From Streptomyces sp. JB150 (GTDB lineage Bacteria > Actinomycetota > Actinomycetes > Streptomycetales > Streptomycetaceae), in assembly GCF_011193355.1 (NCBI RefSeq), contig NZ_CP049780.1, positions 5,910,445 through 5,974,444 of the forward strand: 64,000 bases of DNA, in the 5' to 3' direction. Of this stretch, positions 24,951 through 33,343 are shown piece by piece. Numbering within the stretch: the stretch's first letter is position 1; every line of letters begins with the position of its first letter. The position numbers were made by a program, and so were the translations under genes. Below the pieces are notes generated by a model. The model searched no databases. It had not been told where the DNA came from and saw nothing but the letters and a program-made list of their open reading frames with translations.

Positions 24951-27900
24951 CGCGGACGTGCGCGGCCTGGAGTCCCTTCGGGCCGCGCACGAGCCGGACC
25001 CGGACGCGTTGACCCGCCTCCAGTTTCCGGAAGCCCGGCAGTTCGATCGCGCTGTAGTGCACGAAGACGTCCTCGCCGTCGTCCAGGGTGATGAAGCCGA
25101 AGCCCTTCGCGTCGTTGAACCACTTCACGACGCCTTCGTCATAGGGCCCGTAGGCGCGGTTTCGCAGGAGCAGCGCCGGGACGGACCCCCTGCCCCGCCG
25201 CTCCAGGAGCTGTACCTCCCCTGTGTCCCTTGCGCGTCCGCGGTCGATGAGCGCCTCGGTTACCGCGCGCAGCGTCAGGATTTCGGGACCGCCCTCGACA
25301 CCGGCGGTGAGCACTCGGGCGAGATCCCCGGTGAAGGGAGCGAGGTGCCTCCCGGACTGCGGGCCCGCCAAGAGCGACCAGGACGCGCCATCGCGCGCCC
25401 GCGATGCGAACCATGACCTGAGGATGCCCATGTCACGGACGGGGCTGTCGAGGAGGAGCACCTTGTACCGGGCCGGGCTGTGCTGCAACACCGTCCCCAG
25501 AGCGTTGAGCGAAAGGCTGACCGGAGGGCGAGTGGAGCGGACCGTGTCGGAGAAGGTGAGGAAGACGTCGTTGTCTGCCTCCGTCACTACTGGACCGCAG
25601 TAGTGGAGAAGAAAGGTGTGTTCGGCTTGCTGGGCGACGCGGACGATCGTGTCGAGCGCCTCACGAGGGCTGGAGTTCGAGAGGACCGAGACGTTGCCGG
25701 CGTCCAGGTGGCCCTCCTCACGTCCTCGCCCCAGGGCCAGGGCGAGCGTGTACGTCAAGGCTTCGGCATCCGGCAGGTCCGCCGCAGCGAGGACGGCGCG
25801 TGAGCGGGCGGGGTCGAGAAGGGCGGGGACGGACCGGTCGGAGGCTCGCCCACCGGACGGCGAGGCGACAGGGATCCGCTCGGCGACGAGCCGGTTGTCC
25901 CGCTGGTTCAGCTTCACCACCACACCGATCAGCTGCCCCCGCAGACTGACGATCGCTGCCCCGACCAGGGGCCAGGGCGCGTCGAAGATCGGCTCCAGGA
26001 GGTAGCTCGTGCCATCGACGGCCGTGACCTGGCAGCTGAGCACGACCACCAGCCGATGCGAACCGTCTGCGTCGAGCCCGACGGCGAGGACTCGTTCCCC
26101 CAGGGGTGGTACCGCTGCGGGCACCACGCTCGGCAGCGACAGGCGCGCTGCCGTGGTCAGTGAGACCAGACCTGACGGCAGGTGCGAGACACGCCGCGCG
26201 GGCAAGTCGTCCGCCGGACCCCAGCTGCGGACCAGGACGAGTTCGTCAGTCCCCGGATACCCCAGATCGGGCGTCAGTACCTCCCCCTGCCCTGAGAGCA
26301 GGATCCCCGAGCCCTGTTCGACCGTTCCGCTCCGGACGTGCACCAGACGCTGCACGGCATCGGTGACGAGCCGCCAGATGGCGCTGGACGATTCCCGGGA
26401 GGTGTCAAGGAACGCGAAGGCGTGCTCGAGGAGCCCGGCCACCTCTTCCCTTCCCGAGTCCCGCGCGGTCCGGGCGAGCGTGGTCAGGGACTCACGGTCG
26501 GCGAAGCGGGCCAGCACCGGCCACAGTTCCTCGGGCGGGTCGACGTCCGTGCTCTCACGTCGGCCGGCCCAGTCCACCACGTCGGTGAGCCGGTACCGCT
26601 CCGGCGGGCCGGGTGACCGGCGCATGAGCGGTGGGTCCTGCGCAAGCGCATAGGCCAGTGCCTCCGCCATCGTGCCGGACGACCGGACGTCCGCATTGCC
26701 GTCCGGAACGTAGACACGGGTGGCGGCTTCGAGCAGCCGAAGTGGCATATCCCGGCTGAGGCCCAGTCGCCGCATGTCCATCGCCGCGCGGAGCATGCTC
26801 CTGGGGAACAGCGGTGCCTCTTCGACACGTCTCATCGCCGCCGCGGCCTCCTGGGCCACGGGCAGCTGCCGCACCACCTCGATGCGACCCATCAGGTACT
26901 GGAAGGACCGCGCTTCCTCTGATTCGTCGTGCAGGAGGGCGTTCATCTCGGCGACGGTCGTCTCGGCCAGGACGAGGACGGGGGTCCGCTCGGCGTTGTT
27001 CTCGATCAGACGGACCATCAGCTGACTGACGTGCTGGGGACGAGGACCGCGCGCGAGGACGAAGGAGCTGAGGTCGTGCAGTCGTACGACCGTACGTGGA
27101 CGGATCCGGTCCACTCCCCGCACCAGCTCGTCCGCGTCCCACGGTGACCATCGGTTCCAGTCGTCAGGGAGCGTACGCAGGGCCCGCGCGACGGCCGTTG
27201 CCACGTCCGACCGGGAGTCGCCCACTATCAGCAGGATCGAGCTCAGCCCTTGTCGAGCGCGGCCAAGAGCCGCGCGCAGACGCTCGTCCCCCTCGCGCTC
27301 CACATAGTCGTCCACGGGCTCGACCTCCCCGGCCGAGCCGACCGCAGCCACCCCGTCCGCCCGCGCCGCGAAGGGTGATGCCCCCGGGACGAGCCCGCGG
27401 CCGCCCTGCGCGGACGTCCGCTGCGCCGCTCTGCGCCCCGCCGGGAAGTCGCCGCCACTTGCGGCGCCCCGCTCGGTGACGGCCGCGCCCATCGCACGCC
27501 GTACCAGCTCCTGGACGCTGGTGACGGTGTCGCGGCGCTGCCCGCCGAGCAGGGCCTCCCGAACACCGGGACGGAAGTCGAAGGGAATCCGGTCGGGGTC
27601 GGACGCGCACGCGCGGGCGTCCTGTTCCCACGGCTCGAAGAGGCCGCCCAGGGCGACCTCGGCCAGGTGACCGTGCTCCGACTCGGGCAGCATGATCTGC
27701 CGGACCAGGTTCATCACCGGGAGGTTCAGGGGGACGGCGGACAGGTGGCCCGCCAGTCTCTGGGCGAGCGGCGACGCGCCGGCCCGGAACCGTCGCAGGA
27801 TCTCGGCGGTGTCGGCGGTGTCCTCGGTGTCGGCGGTGCGGTTGCCCGGGAGATGGGGGTCCGTACCGGGAGCCGGCTCGTGCGGGGCGCGCGGGATCGT

Positions 27901-28944
27901 CAGGCACGGCACCGTGGTCCACTGGCCATTGCCCGCCACCAGGTTCGCCAGGACGGTGACGGAAGCGGCGTCGGCCGCCACCACCGGGATCGCGATGCCG
28001 TCCGTCGAGGCACGCCGGCGTCGGCGGCCGCCGGTGGTGGGGCCGAGCTGCCACGACGTGTTGGGCGCGGCGGGTCCGACGGTGCGGACCGGAACGGGGC
28101 GGGGCATGACAGCGCCTCGGTCCCACAGCCGGCGCGGCAGGACGTTGAGCAGGGCCAGCGGGCCGTGACCGGACCACTGGCCCAGCATGTGCGCCATCCC
28201 CGGTGTGGCCCATCCGCCCGCCACGGTGTCGGTGACCACCAGGACCATACGGTGGCCCGACGGGTCGGACACCTCCTGGACGCTGCGGGGCGCGCCGTCG
28301 GGGGCGCGGGACACGCACAGGGATTCCGCCGCGCCCGAGTCCGTGCCGCGCAGGTACCAGGTGCGTACGTCGCGGAAGATGCCGGTCTGGACGAACGCCC
28401 GGCGCAGTCCACCGACCAGGTCGTGCCACAGCACCATCGAGTGGTGGGCGTCCACGACGAGCGCGAGCTCCAGCCAGCGGGCCTTGCGGGGGCGTAGCAC
28501 CGGCATCGGGAAACGGTGTTCGACGGTGCGGCGGACGGTGAGTTCCTCGTCGAGTTCGCGTGCGTGGTCCCCGGGGTCGTCCGCGGTCCGTCCGGTGCGT
28601 CGGGCCAGGGGCCGCAGTGCCCGCATCACGGCCAGCGGGTCCCGCAGCGACGGGGCGCGGCGGATGCGGACGAGTTCGACACCATGGCGTGCAGGGCGGG
28701 GGGCGTCTTCCACGTCGGTGGCGCTGTAGAACTCCTCGTCCGGTGCGGGGGCCGCGTCGGGGGTCCCCGCAGCGGCCTCCGCGTCCGGCGGCCGCGCAGG
28801 TCCGTCGGCGGGGTCCGGCAGGCCGTCCGCGGGGTGGTCGTCGGTGGGGCCGATGCGCGCGGCCAGCCAGAGGACGTCCGCCAGCTCCTCGGGACCGGCT
28901 CCCGCGTCGGCGTCCCGAAGGGCGCGGAACAGGTCCTCGATCAC
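24937..28944 (-). CDS. Giant multidomain SAV_2336-type protein with cold-shock tail
   Basis: A 1335-residue protein that I read as the vWA-like member of a vWA-MoxR-VMAP conflict system. GTG 28944 overlaps the MoxR stop (GTGA). Domains in order: an SAV_2336-type N-terminal region with a vWA-like strand and degenerate MIDAS (LALVVDAHHSMVLW, about 158-173); a second strand VLVVTDT near 234-240; helical region 375-490; linker; an NTPase-like segment without Walker A (SSILLIVGDSRSDVATAV, about 568-585); helical repeats to about 860; a trypsin-like module lacking its catalytic His and Ser (868-1012); a caspase-like module with both catalytic residues replaced by Pro (about 1080-1260); and a cold-shock domain (1269-1334) with KGFGFI and VFVHY. 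Base composition looks lower in G+C than the neighbours. Exact domain borders are my estimates. Confidence 0.85.
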   Translation of the reverse strand: MIEDLFRALRDADAGAGPEELADVLWLAARIGPTDDHPADGLPDPADGPARPPDAEAAAGTPDAAPAPDEEFYSATDVEDAPRPARHGVELVRIRRAPSLRDPLAVMRALRPLARRTGRTADDPGDHARELDEELTVRRTVEHRFPMPVLRPRKARWLELALVVDAHHSMVLWHDLVGGLRRAFVQTGIFRDVRTWYLRGTDSGAAESLCVSRAPDGAPRSVQEVSDPSGHRMVLVVTDTVAGGWATPGMAHMLGQWSGHGPLALLNVLPRRLWDRGAVMPRPVPVRTVGPAAPNTSWQLGPTTGGRRRRRASTDGIAIPVVAADAASVTVLANLVAGNGQWTTVPCLTIPRAPHEPAPGTDPHLPGNRTADTEDTADTAEILRRFRAGASPLAQRLAGHLSAVPLNLPVMNLVRQIMLPESEHGHLAEVALGGLFEPWEQDARACASDPDRIPFDFRPGVREALLGGQRRDTVTSVQELVRRAMGAAVTERGAASGGDFPAGRRAAQRTSAQGGRGLVPGASPFAARADGVAAVGSAGEVEPVDDYVEREGDERLRAALGRARQGLSSILLIVGDSRSDVATAVARALRTLPDDWNRWSPWDADELVRGVDRIRPRTVVRLHDLSSFVLARGPRPQHVSQLMVRLIENNAERTPVLVLAETTVAEMNALLHDESEEARSFQYLMGRIEVVRQLPVAQEAAAAMRRVEEAPLFPRSMLRAAMDMRRLGLSRDMPLRLLEAATRVYVPDGNADVRSSGTMAEALAYALAQDPPLMRRSPGPPERYRLTDVVDWAGRRESTDVDPPEELWPVLARFADRESLTTLARTARDSGREEVAGLLEHAFAFLDTSRESSSAIWRLVTDAVQRLVHVRSGTVEQGSGILLSGQGEVLTPDLGYPGTDELVLVRSWGPADDLPARRVSHLPSGLVSLTTAARLSLPSVVPAAVPPLGERVLAVGLDADGSHRLVVVLSCQVTAVDGTSYLLEPIFDAPWPLVGAAIVSLRGQLIGVVVKLNQRDNRLVAERIPVASPSGGRASDRSVPALLDPARSRAVLAAADLPDAEALTYTLALALGRGREEGHLDAGNVSVLSNSSPREALDTIVRVAQQAEHTFLLHYCGPVVTEADNDVFLTFSDTVRSTRPPVSLSLNALGTVLQHSPARYKVLLLDSPVRDMGILRSWFASRARDGASWSLLAGPQSGRHLAPFTGDLARVLTAGVEGGPEILTLRAVTEALIDRGRARDTGEVQLLERRGRGSVPALLLRNRAYGPYDEGVVKWFNDAKGFGFITLDDGEDVFVHYSAIELPGFRKLEAGQRVRVRLVRGPKGLQAAHVRVMAE

Positions 28945-30041
28945 GCCTGGGGACCTGTCAACCGCTGCAGCGCGGTGTCCAGGAACTTGGTCCGGTCCGC
29001 GGGGTCGGACCAGGCGCCGCTGAGCCGCAGCTGCACCGCGTTGAGCAGCTGGTCGGTCGCGAGGTCGCCCTCCGCCCGGCGCTCGATGAAGTTTCTGACG
29101 ATGTCGCGGTAGCGGTCGTCGCCCGTCGTCTCGTCGAGCCTCAGCCGCTGCCGGACGATCTGCGTCAGCTTCTCCTCGCCGGGTGGTTCGACATGCAGCC
29201 GGATGCAGCGACGCAGGAACGGGGGCGGGAAGTCGCGTTCGCCGTTGCTGGTCAGTACGACGACGGGGAAGGCGCGGCACTGGACCCGTCCGCGCTCGAT
29301 GGTGACCCGTACCTCGGGGTCGTCCTGTGTGCCGACGCTGAGCCGGGGCTGCCGGGCGGCGATCCGCGCCAGCTCGGGGATCTCGAACGAGCCCTCTTCG
29401 AAGACGGTGAGCAGATCGCCCGGGAGGTCGATGTCGCTCTTGTCGATCTCGTCGACGAGCAGCACTCGCGGGCGCTCCTGCGGCAGCAGCGCCGTACCGA
29501 GCGGCCCGAGCCGCAGATACGGAGCGATGGAGCCCTCATGTGTACCCGGCCTGCCCGGTGTCCGGCCGCCCGCTCCGGGGAAGCGCCCGCCTCCGCCCCG
29601 ACGTGGCCGGCCCCGCTTCGCCTCCAGGTGCTGGAGGTTCGCGTCGTGCAACCTTCCGATCGCGTCGTACTGGTAGAGCCCGTCCCGCAGTGAACTCCGG
29701 CTCGTCACCGGCCAGTGCAGCACGGGCCCGAGCCCCAGGTCGGCGGCGATGCTGTGCGCCAGTGTCGACTTGCCCACCCCCGGCTTGCCGGTGACGAGCA
29801 GCGGGCGGCGGAGATAGAGGGCCGTGTTGACGGCGTTCACCTCGTCCTCGTCGGGCACGTAGCCGGACCCGCGCTCACGGGTATCGTCCCAGGCGGGGCC
29901 CGAGGTGGTGGGTGGGGCGTACCCCGGGTCGGGCTCACCCTGGAACACCCGCCAGGGCGGCCGGTGTTCGGCCAGCCTGGCCTGCTTCTGTTCCGGGGTG
30001 CCCGTGCCGCGGTAGATCCACCAGTCCTTGGTCGGGTTCAT
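28941..30041 (-). CDS. MoxR-type AAA+ ATPase of the conflict operon
   Basis: AAA+ ATPase, 366 residues from ATG 30041 (GAGGAA seven bases upstream; the frame extends further but lacks support). Residues 60-80 form the conserved YVPDEDEVNAVNTALYLRRP lead-in. Walker A is VTGKPGVGKSTLA (83-95), Walker B VLLVDEIDKSDIDLPGDLL (193-211), sensor VVVLTSNGERDFPPPFLRRC. A Gly/Arg-rich insertion (about 142-170) sits after the pore-side region. Such MoxR proteins act with vWA proteins as NTP-dependent chaperone or remodelling pairs. The GTGA overlap with the giant gene implies a fixed stoichiometric relation. Confidence 0.93.
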   Translation of the reverse strand: MNPTKDWWIYRGTGTPEQKQARLAEHRPPWRVFQGEPDPGYAPPTTSGPAWDDTRERGSGYVPDEDEVNAVNTALYLRRPLLVTGKPGVGKSTLAHSIAADLGLGPVLHWPVTSRSSLRDGLYQYDAIGRLHDANLQHLEAKRGRPRRGGGGRFPGAGGRTPGRPGTHEGSIAPYLRLGPLGTALLPQERPRVLLVDEIDKSDIDLPGDLLTVFEEGSFEIPELARIAARQPRLSVGTQDDPEVRVTIERGRVQCRAFPVVVLTSNGERDFPPPFLRRCIRLHVEPPGEEKLTQIVRQRLRLDETTGDDRYRDIVRNFIERRAEGDLATDQLLNAVQLRLSGAWSDPADRTKFLDTALQRLTGPQA

Positions 30042-30117
30042 CCGGTTCTTCCTCGCAGACGACGGAACGGGCGGCTCGTGCCGCACACTGGGCGGAGCGT
30101 GACAGCGGTCGGGCGGT

Positions 30118-32052
30118 TCATGTGGACAACGACCTTCGCACCGGGGGGATCCGCCCGGGATGGTCCCAGAGCAGGGCCAGCGGGTGGCGGGCGCTGCAGG
30201 CCCTCCTCAGCCGGGCGGGCAGCGTCTGTACGTCGAGCGCGGCCGACGGCTCCGCCCCGAGCAGGGCGCGGATCGATCCGGTCGCGCCGTCCTCCGCGGC
30301 GGGGCGGCGCCACACGGCGATCGGGATCCCGCCGTCGAGGACCGCGTCCAGCGTCTCCGTCACACGCGATTCGGTCACCTCGGCCAGCACGCAGACGGGC
30401 GGCTCGGTCAGCTGCAGCTCGTCGGCCAGGTTCTCGCAGACCTCGTGGTCACCGATCTGGCGCACGGCGTCCGGGTGCAGGCCGCCGTGGGTCTCGTACC
30501 ATCGCCACTTGTTCCGCCACGGTGCCTCCGCCAGCCCTTGGCGTTCCTCGGGGCACCGCAGCACCACCTCGTACCGCGAGCCGAGGGCCGCGGTCCGGTC
30601 GCCGCGGCCGGTCGGTATCCGCCAGGTCTCGAACGGCTCGTGCAGCAGGTCGTACGGCACATGAAACTCGATCCGGGCCGGCGGGCGCGCGGTGGCGGCC
30701 AGGAGGTGGGTGCCGAGCGTCACGCGTACGGCATCGAGGTCCATCGGCCGTTCCCAGTCACCGACCTTGCGGAAGTCTCCGTCGAACAGCCAGAGCCCCA
30801 CCCGGAACGCGTCCCCCGTTTCCGGGGCGAGCCGGATGTGCAGCGCGGGGCGCTCGGGGGTGCGGCCGGGAGGAACGGCGACGGGCGCCGCGCCGAGCCG
30901 TTCACGGGTGCGCTCCACCCAGGACTCCGCCTGCGCGGCCCACTCGGAGCGGGAGGAGCGGGACGCCAGGTGCCGGATGAACGGCAGAGCCAGCGGAAGC
31001 GGGTGGCTGGTCCCCTGGCGGCTGTCGAGATCGCGCACGATCTCCGTCAGGTGCTGCGACGGCAGCCGGTGCTCGTCGGGAGGTACGCAGCCGGTCACCT
31101 CGAACGCCCAGCGGTAGGCCTCGAAGGTGTACGGGGGCAAGGGGCAGTCCTTCAGCAGCTCCCCGAGTTCGCTCCAGGCGAGCTGGTCGAGGACGGGCGC
31201 GCCGGCCGGCCCGGACGCCGTGCCGTCGTCGGTCCAGTGGTCGCCGAAGAGGGACGAGCCGTTCCAGTCCCGGCCGATCTCGAACTGCGGCTCCTGCCAG
31301 GCCGTGCCCTTCTTCTTCATGAGCGTGAAGTCCGCCTGGACGGCCTGCGCGACGCCGACCAGGCCGCGGACGGCGTACTCCAGGGGCATGCCGTCCAGAT
31401 GACCGAGCAGGGTGTGCGTGAACTGACCCGCGTCCCGCTCCGCCTGATTCTTGGCCGTCTCGCCGGGGCGGGTCGCATAGAGGGTGAACTGCAGACGCTC
31501 GGGGACGGGCGTTCCGGCCTGGTAGTCCACGGTGACGAACCCCAGGTCCTTGGCCCGTCTCTTGTCGATGCGGCAGGAGTCGCCGATGGCGACGAGACGG
31601 CGGAACCGTCCGCCGCTCACCTTGTCCGACTTCCACCAACGCAGCGCCGAGGTGAGGTTGAGGTGGGTGGTGTGGCGATTCGTGGCGTCGGCGTAGGGGA
31701 GCAGCAGCTGGTTGTAGTCGTCGAGGAAGCCGTGTCCCGCCCAGTAGATCCACAGCAGGTCCCCGTTCTGATCGGGAAGGTCCTTGAAGAGTGCGGCCTC
31801 CACGTTCTCGCGGGTGGCCGGCTTGGCCTCGGGGTCGATCCGGTTCCGGTCCAGGGGTGAGAGCAGCATCCGGACGTTGCTCCGCGGCACTCCGGCCGTG
31901 TCGGTGAGCCATGCGGCGAACCGCAGTGCGTCGCGGGCCGCCCCGGACAGGGACATGGAGGCGCCTATGTCGTACTGCTCGACGCCGACGACGAGGGCGA
32001 AGGTCCGCTCCGGCGCGATCGGCGTCCCGGTGGCGGTGCAGTCGCTCGTCAC
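30118..32052 (-). CDS. Caspase-VMAP-C fusion (predicted effector/adaptor)
   Basis: A 644-residue protein starting with GTG 32052, which overlaps the upstream hydrolase stop (GTGA). Residues 16-275 are a caspase-family (C14) domain: first strand FALVVGVEQYD, catalytic His107 in LLWIYWAGHGFLDD and catalytic Cys160 in RLVAIGDSCRID, both intact. Residues about 288-345 (LAWSELGELLKDCPLPPYTF) look like a helical effector-associated domain. Residues about 400-640 match the VMAP-C pattern: RIEFHVPYDLLHEPFETWRI, YEVVLRCPEERQG, GGIPIAVWRR and HPLALLWDHPGRIPP. I infer a protease effector gated by the MoxR/vWA-like partners. The domain calls rest on pattern recognition, not on a profile search. Confidence 0.88.
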   Translation of the reverse strand: MTSDCTATGTPIAPERTFALVVGVEQYDIGASMSLSGAARDALRFAAWLTDTAGVPRSNVRMLLSPLDRNRIDPEAKPATRENVEAALFKDLPDQNGDLLWIYWAGHGFLDDYNQLLLPYADATNRHTTHLNLTSALRWWKSDKVSGGRFRRLVAIGDSCRIDKRRAKDLGFVTVDYQAGTPVPERLQFTLYATRPGETAKNQAERDAGQFTHTLLGHLDGMPLEYAVRGLVGVAQAVQADFTLMKKKGTAWQEPQFEIGRDWNGSSLFGDHWTDDGTASGPAGAPVLDQLAWSELGELLKDCPLPPYTFEAYRWAFEVTGCVPPDEHRLPSQHLTEIVRDLDSRQGTSHPLPLALPFIRHLASRSSRSEWAAQAESWVERTRERLGAAPVAVPPGRTPERPALHIRLAPETGDAFRVGLWLFDGDFRKVGDWERPMDLDAVRVTLGTHLLAATARPPARIEFHVPYDLLHEPFETWRIPTGRGDRTAALGSRYEVVLRCPEERQGLAEAPWRNKWRWYETHGGLHPDAVRQIGDHEVCENLADELQLTEPPVCVLAEVTESRVTETLDAVLDGGIPIAVWRRPAAEDGATGSIRALLGAEPSAALDVQTLPARLRRACSARHPLALLWDHPGRIPPVRRSLST

Positions 32053-33254
32053 CGCAGTGCCTCACCGATGCGGTCGAAGACCGGGTCGAGCCTCCAGTAG
32101 GCGCTGTGCGAGACGGGGAAGGGCTGGCGGCTGCGCACCTCGTGATCGGTGACCCGGTCGTCGTCCGGGAAGACGGGCTCGGCGAGGTAGGCGAGCAGGT
32201 CGCGGCGGTCGTAGATGTTGAGCCAGTCGGGGAAGCCGGGGGGTAGCGCGGCACGGGGCGGCAGTCCGGCCAGGGCCCCGAGTTCGTGCAGGAAGGGGGC
32301 TTGGGAGCCGACGGTGACCAGGAGCCGCACGGGCAGGGGCGACGGGCGCAGGGCGGCCAGGGCGAGGGTGTCGACGAGGGCGATGCCGCCGAGGCTGTGG
32401 CCGATCACGACCGGCGGTTCCGGGCTTGCGGCGATCACCTGCTCTAGGTGGGCGCGCAGCGGGCCGCCGCGTGCCTGGTAGCGCAAAATGTCGCCGGCTT
32501 CCGTGGCCCGGTCCGCGGTGAACTCCGCCCGCCAGCGGTCGAGTACGGGCTGTCTGGTCAGCCGTAACGCGAGTTTCAGGAGCACTCCCGCGGTCCGGGT
32601 CACCACCCCGCGACCCGTGCCGCCCAGCCGGTCGCTCAGGATGTCGACGATCCGGTCCCGCTCGTCACCCGTGCACAGCGTCGTGTTCCGGGCGCCGGCG
32701 AGCAGCACGGCCACCACGGCGCGGGCGGTGGTGGAGGCGAGGTCGGCGGCGACCGCGTCGTCCTCGGCCGCCGCGCATGCCTCGCGGAACTCGACGGACT
32801 GCGCCACGGCGTCCAGGGCTGCCCGGTACCCGCCGAGCAGACCGGTGTCCGCGAGGAGGACGGCCAGTTCGTCCGACGGGTCGAGGGCGCGGGGCAGCTT
32901 GTCCAGGCGGTCGGCCAGGGCTTCGCCGGGAGACCGTACGCCGGGCATGAAGAGGCCGGTGTCGGCCGTGGCGTCGAGCTTCGCGAAGAGGCCGAGTTCG
33001 CAGTACGGATCGGTGAGGAGCAGCAGCCACTCGGCTGACTCCGGGTCGTCGCGGGGAGCCGGCGTGTCCGCCGGGCCCATGCCCGGCACCGACGCACCAT
33101 CGGCGGCCAGGGTCGTGCCGAAGTCGTCACCCCAGTAACAGGGTTCGACCTCCGCGTCCGGGAATCGCTTCAGCAGACGTTCCGTGACGTGTCCGAACAG
33201 CTCGTCGAAGCGCGGGCGGCGCACCCCGGTGCCGTGAACGAAGATGAACCGCAT
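32049..33254 (-). CDS. Alpha/beta hydrolase heading the conflict operon
   Basis: Lipase/esterase-like protein, 401 residues from ATG 33254. The N-terminal strand RFIFVHGTGVRRP supplies the oxyanion region. The nucleophile elbow is VVIGHSLGGIALVDTL (Ser287). Candidate acid and base are Asp352 (DRRDLLAYLAEP) and His383 (PVSHSAYW). The region between residues 60 and 260 is a large helical insertion. No signal peptide, so cytoplasmic. Codon 230 is TTA (32565-32567), rare in Streptomyces, and AGA codons occur nearby. Its stop is fused to the start of the caspase gene. It may be a membrane-attacking effector or a regulatory enzyme; substrate unknown. Confidence 0.85.
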   Translation of the reverse strand: MRFIFVHGTGVRRPRFDELFGHVTERLLKRFPDAEVEPCYWGDDFGTTLAADGASVPGMGPADTPAPRDDPESAEWLLLLTDPYCELGLFAKLDATADTGLFMPGVRSPGEALADRLDKLPRALDPSDELAVLLADTGLLGGYRAALDAVAQSVEFREACAAAEDDAVAADLASTTARAVVAVLLAGARNTTLCTGDERDRIVDILSDRLGGTGRGVVTRTAGVLLKLALRLTRQPVLDRWRAEFTADRATEAGDILRYQARGGPLRAHLEQVIAASPEPPVVIGHSLGGIALVDTLALAALRPSPLPVRLLVTVGSQAPFLHELGALAGLPPRAALPPGFPDWLNIYDRRDLLAYLAEPVFPDDDRVTDHEVRSRQPFPVSHSAYWRLDPVFDRIGEALR

Positions 33255-33343
33255 GCGTCCCCCGCCCCCCGAAGGTTCCGTGCGGTAGGAGGATAGTGCG
33301 TCCGCCGTTGTCCGGCAGGCGTTTGAGCCGCCCGGGGTGAGCC

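Noticed and set aside
24937..25143. Free-standing cold-shock protein gene
   Set aside because: No start codon with a ribosome binding site precedes the domain; the frame is continuous with the giant protein.
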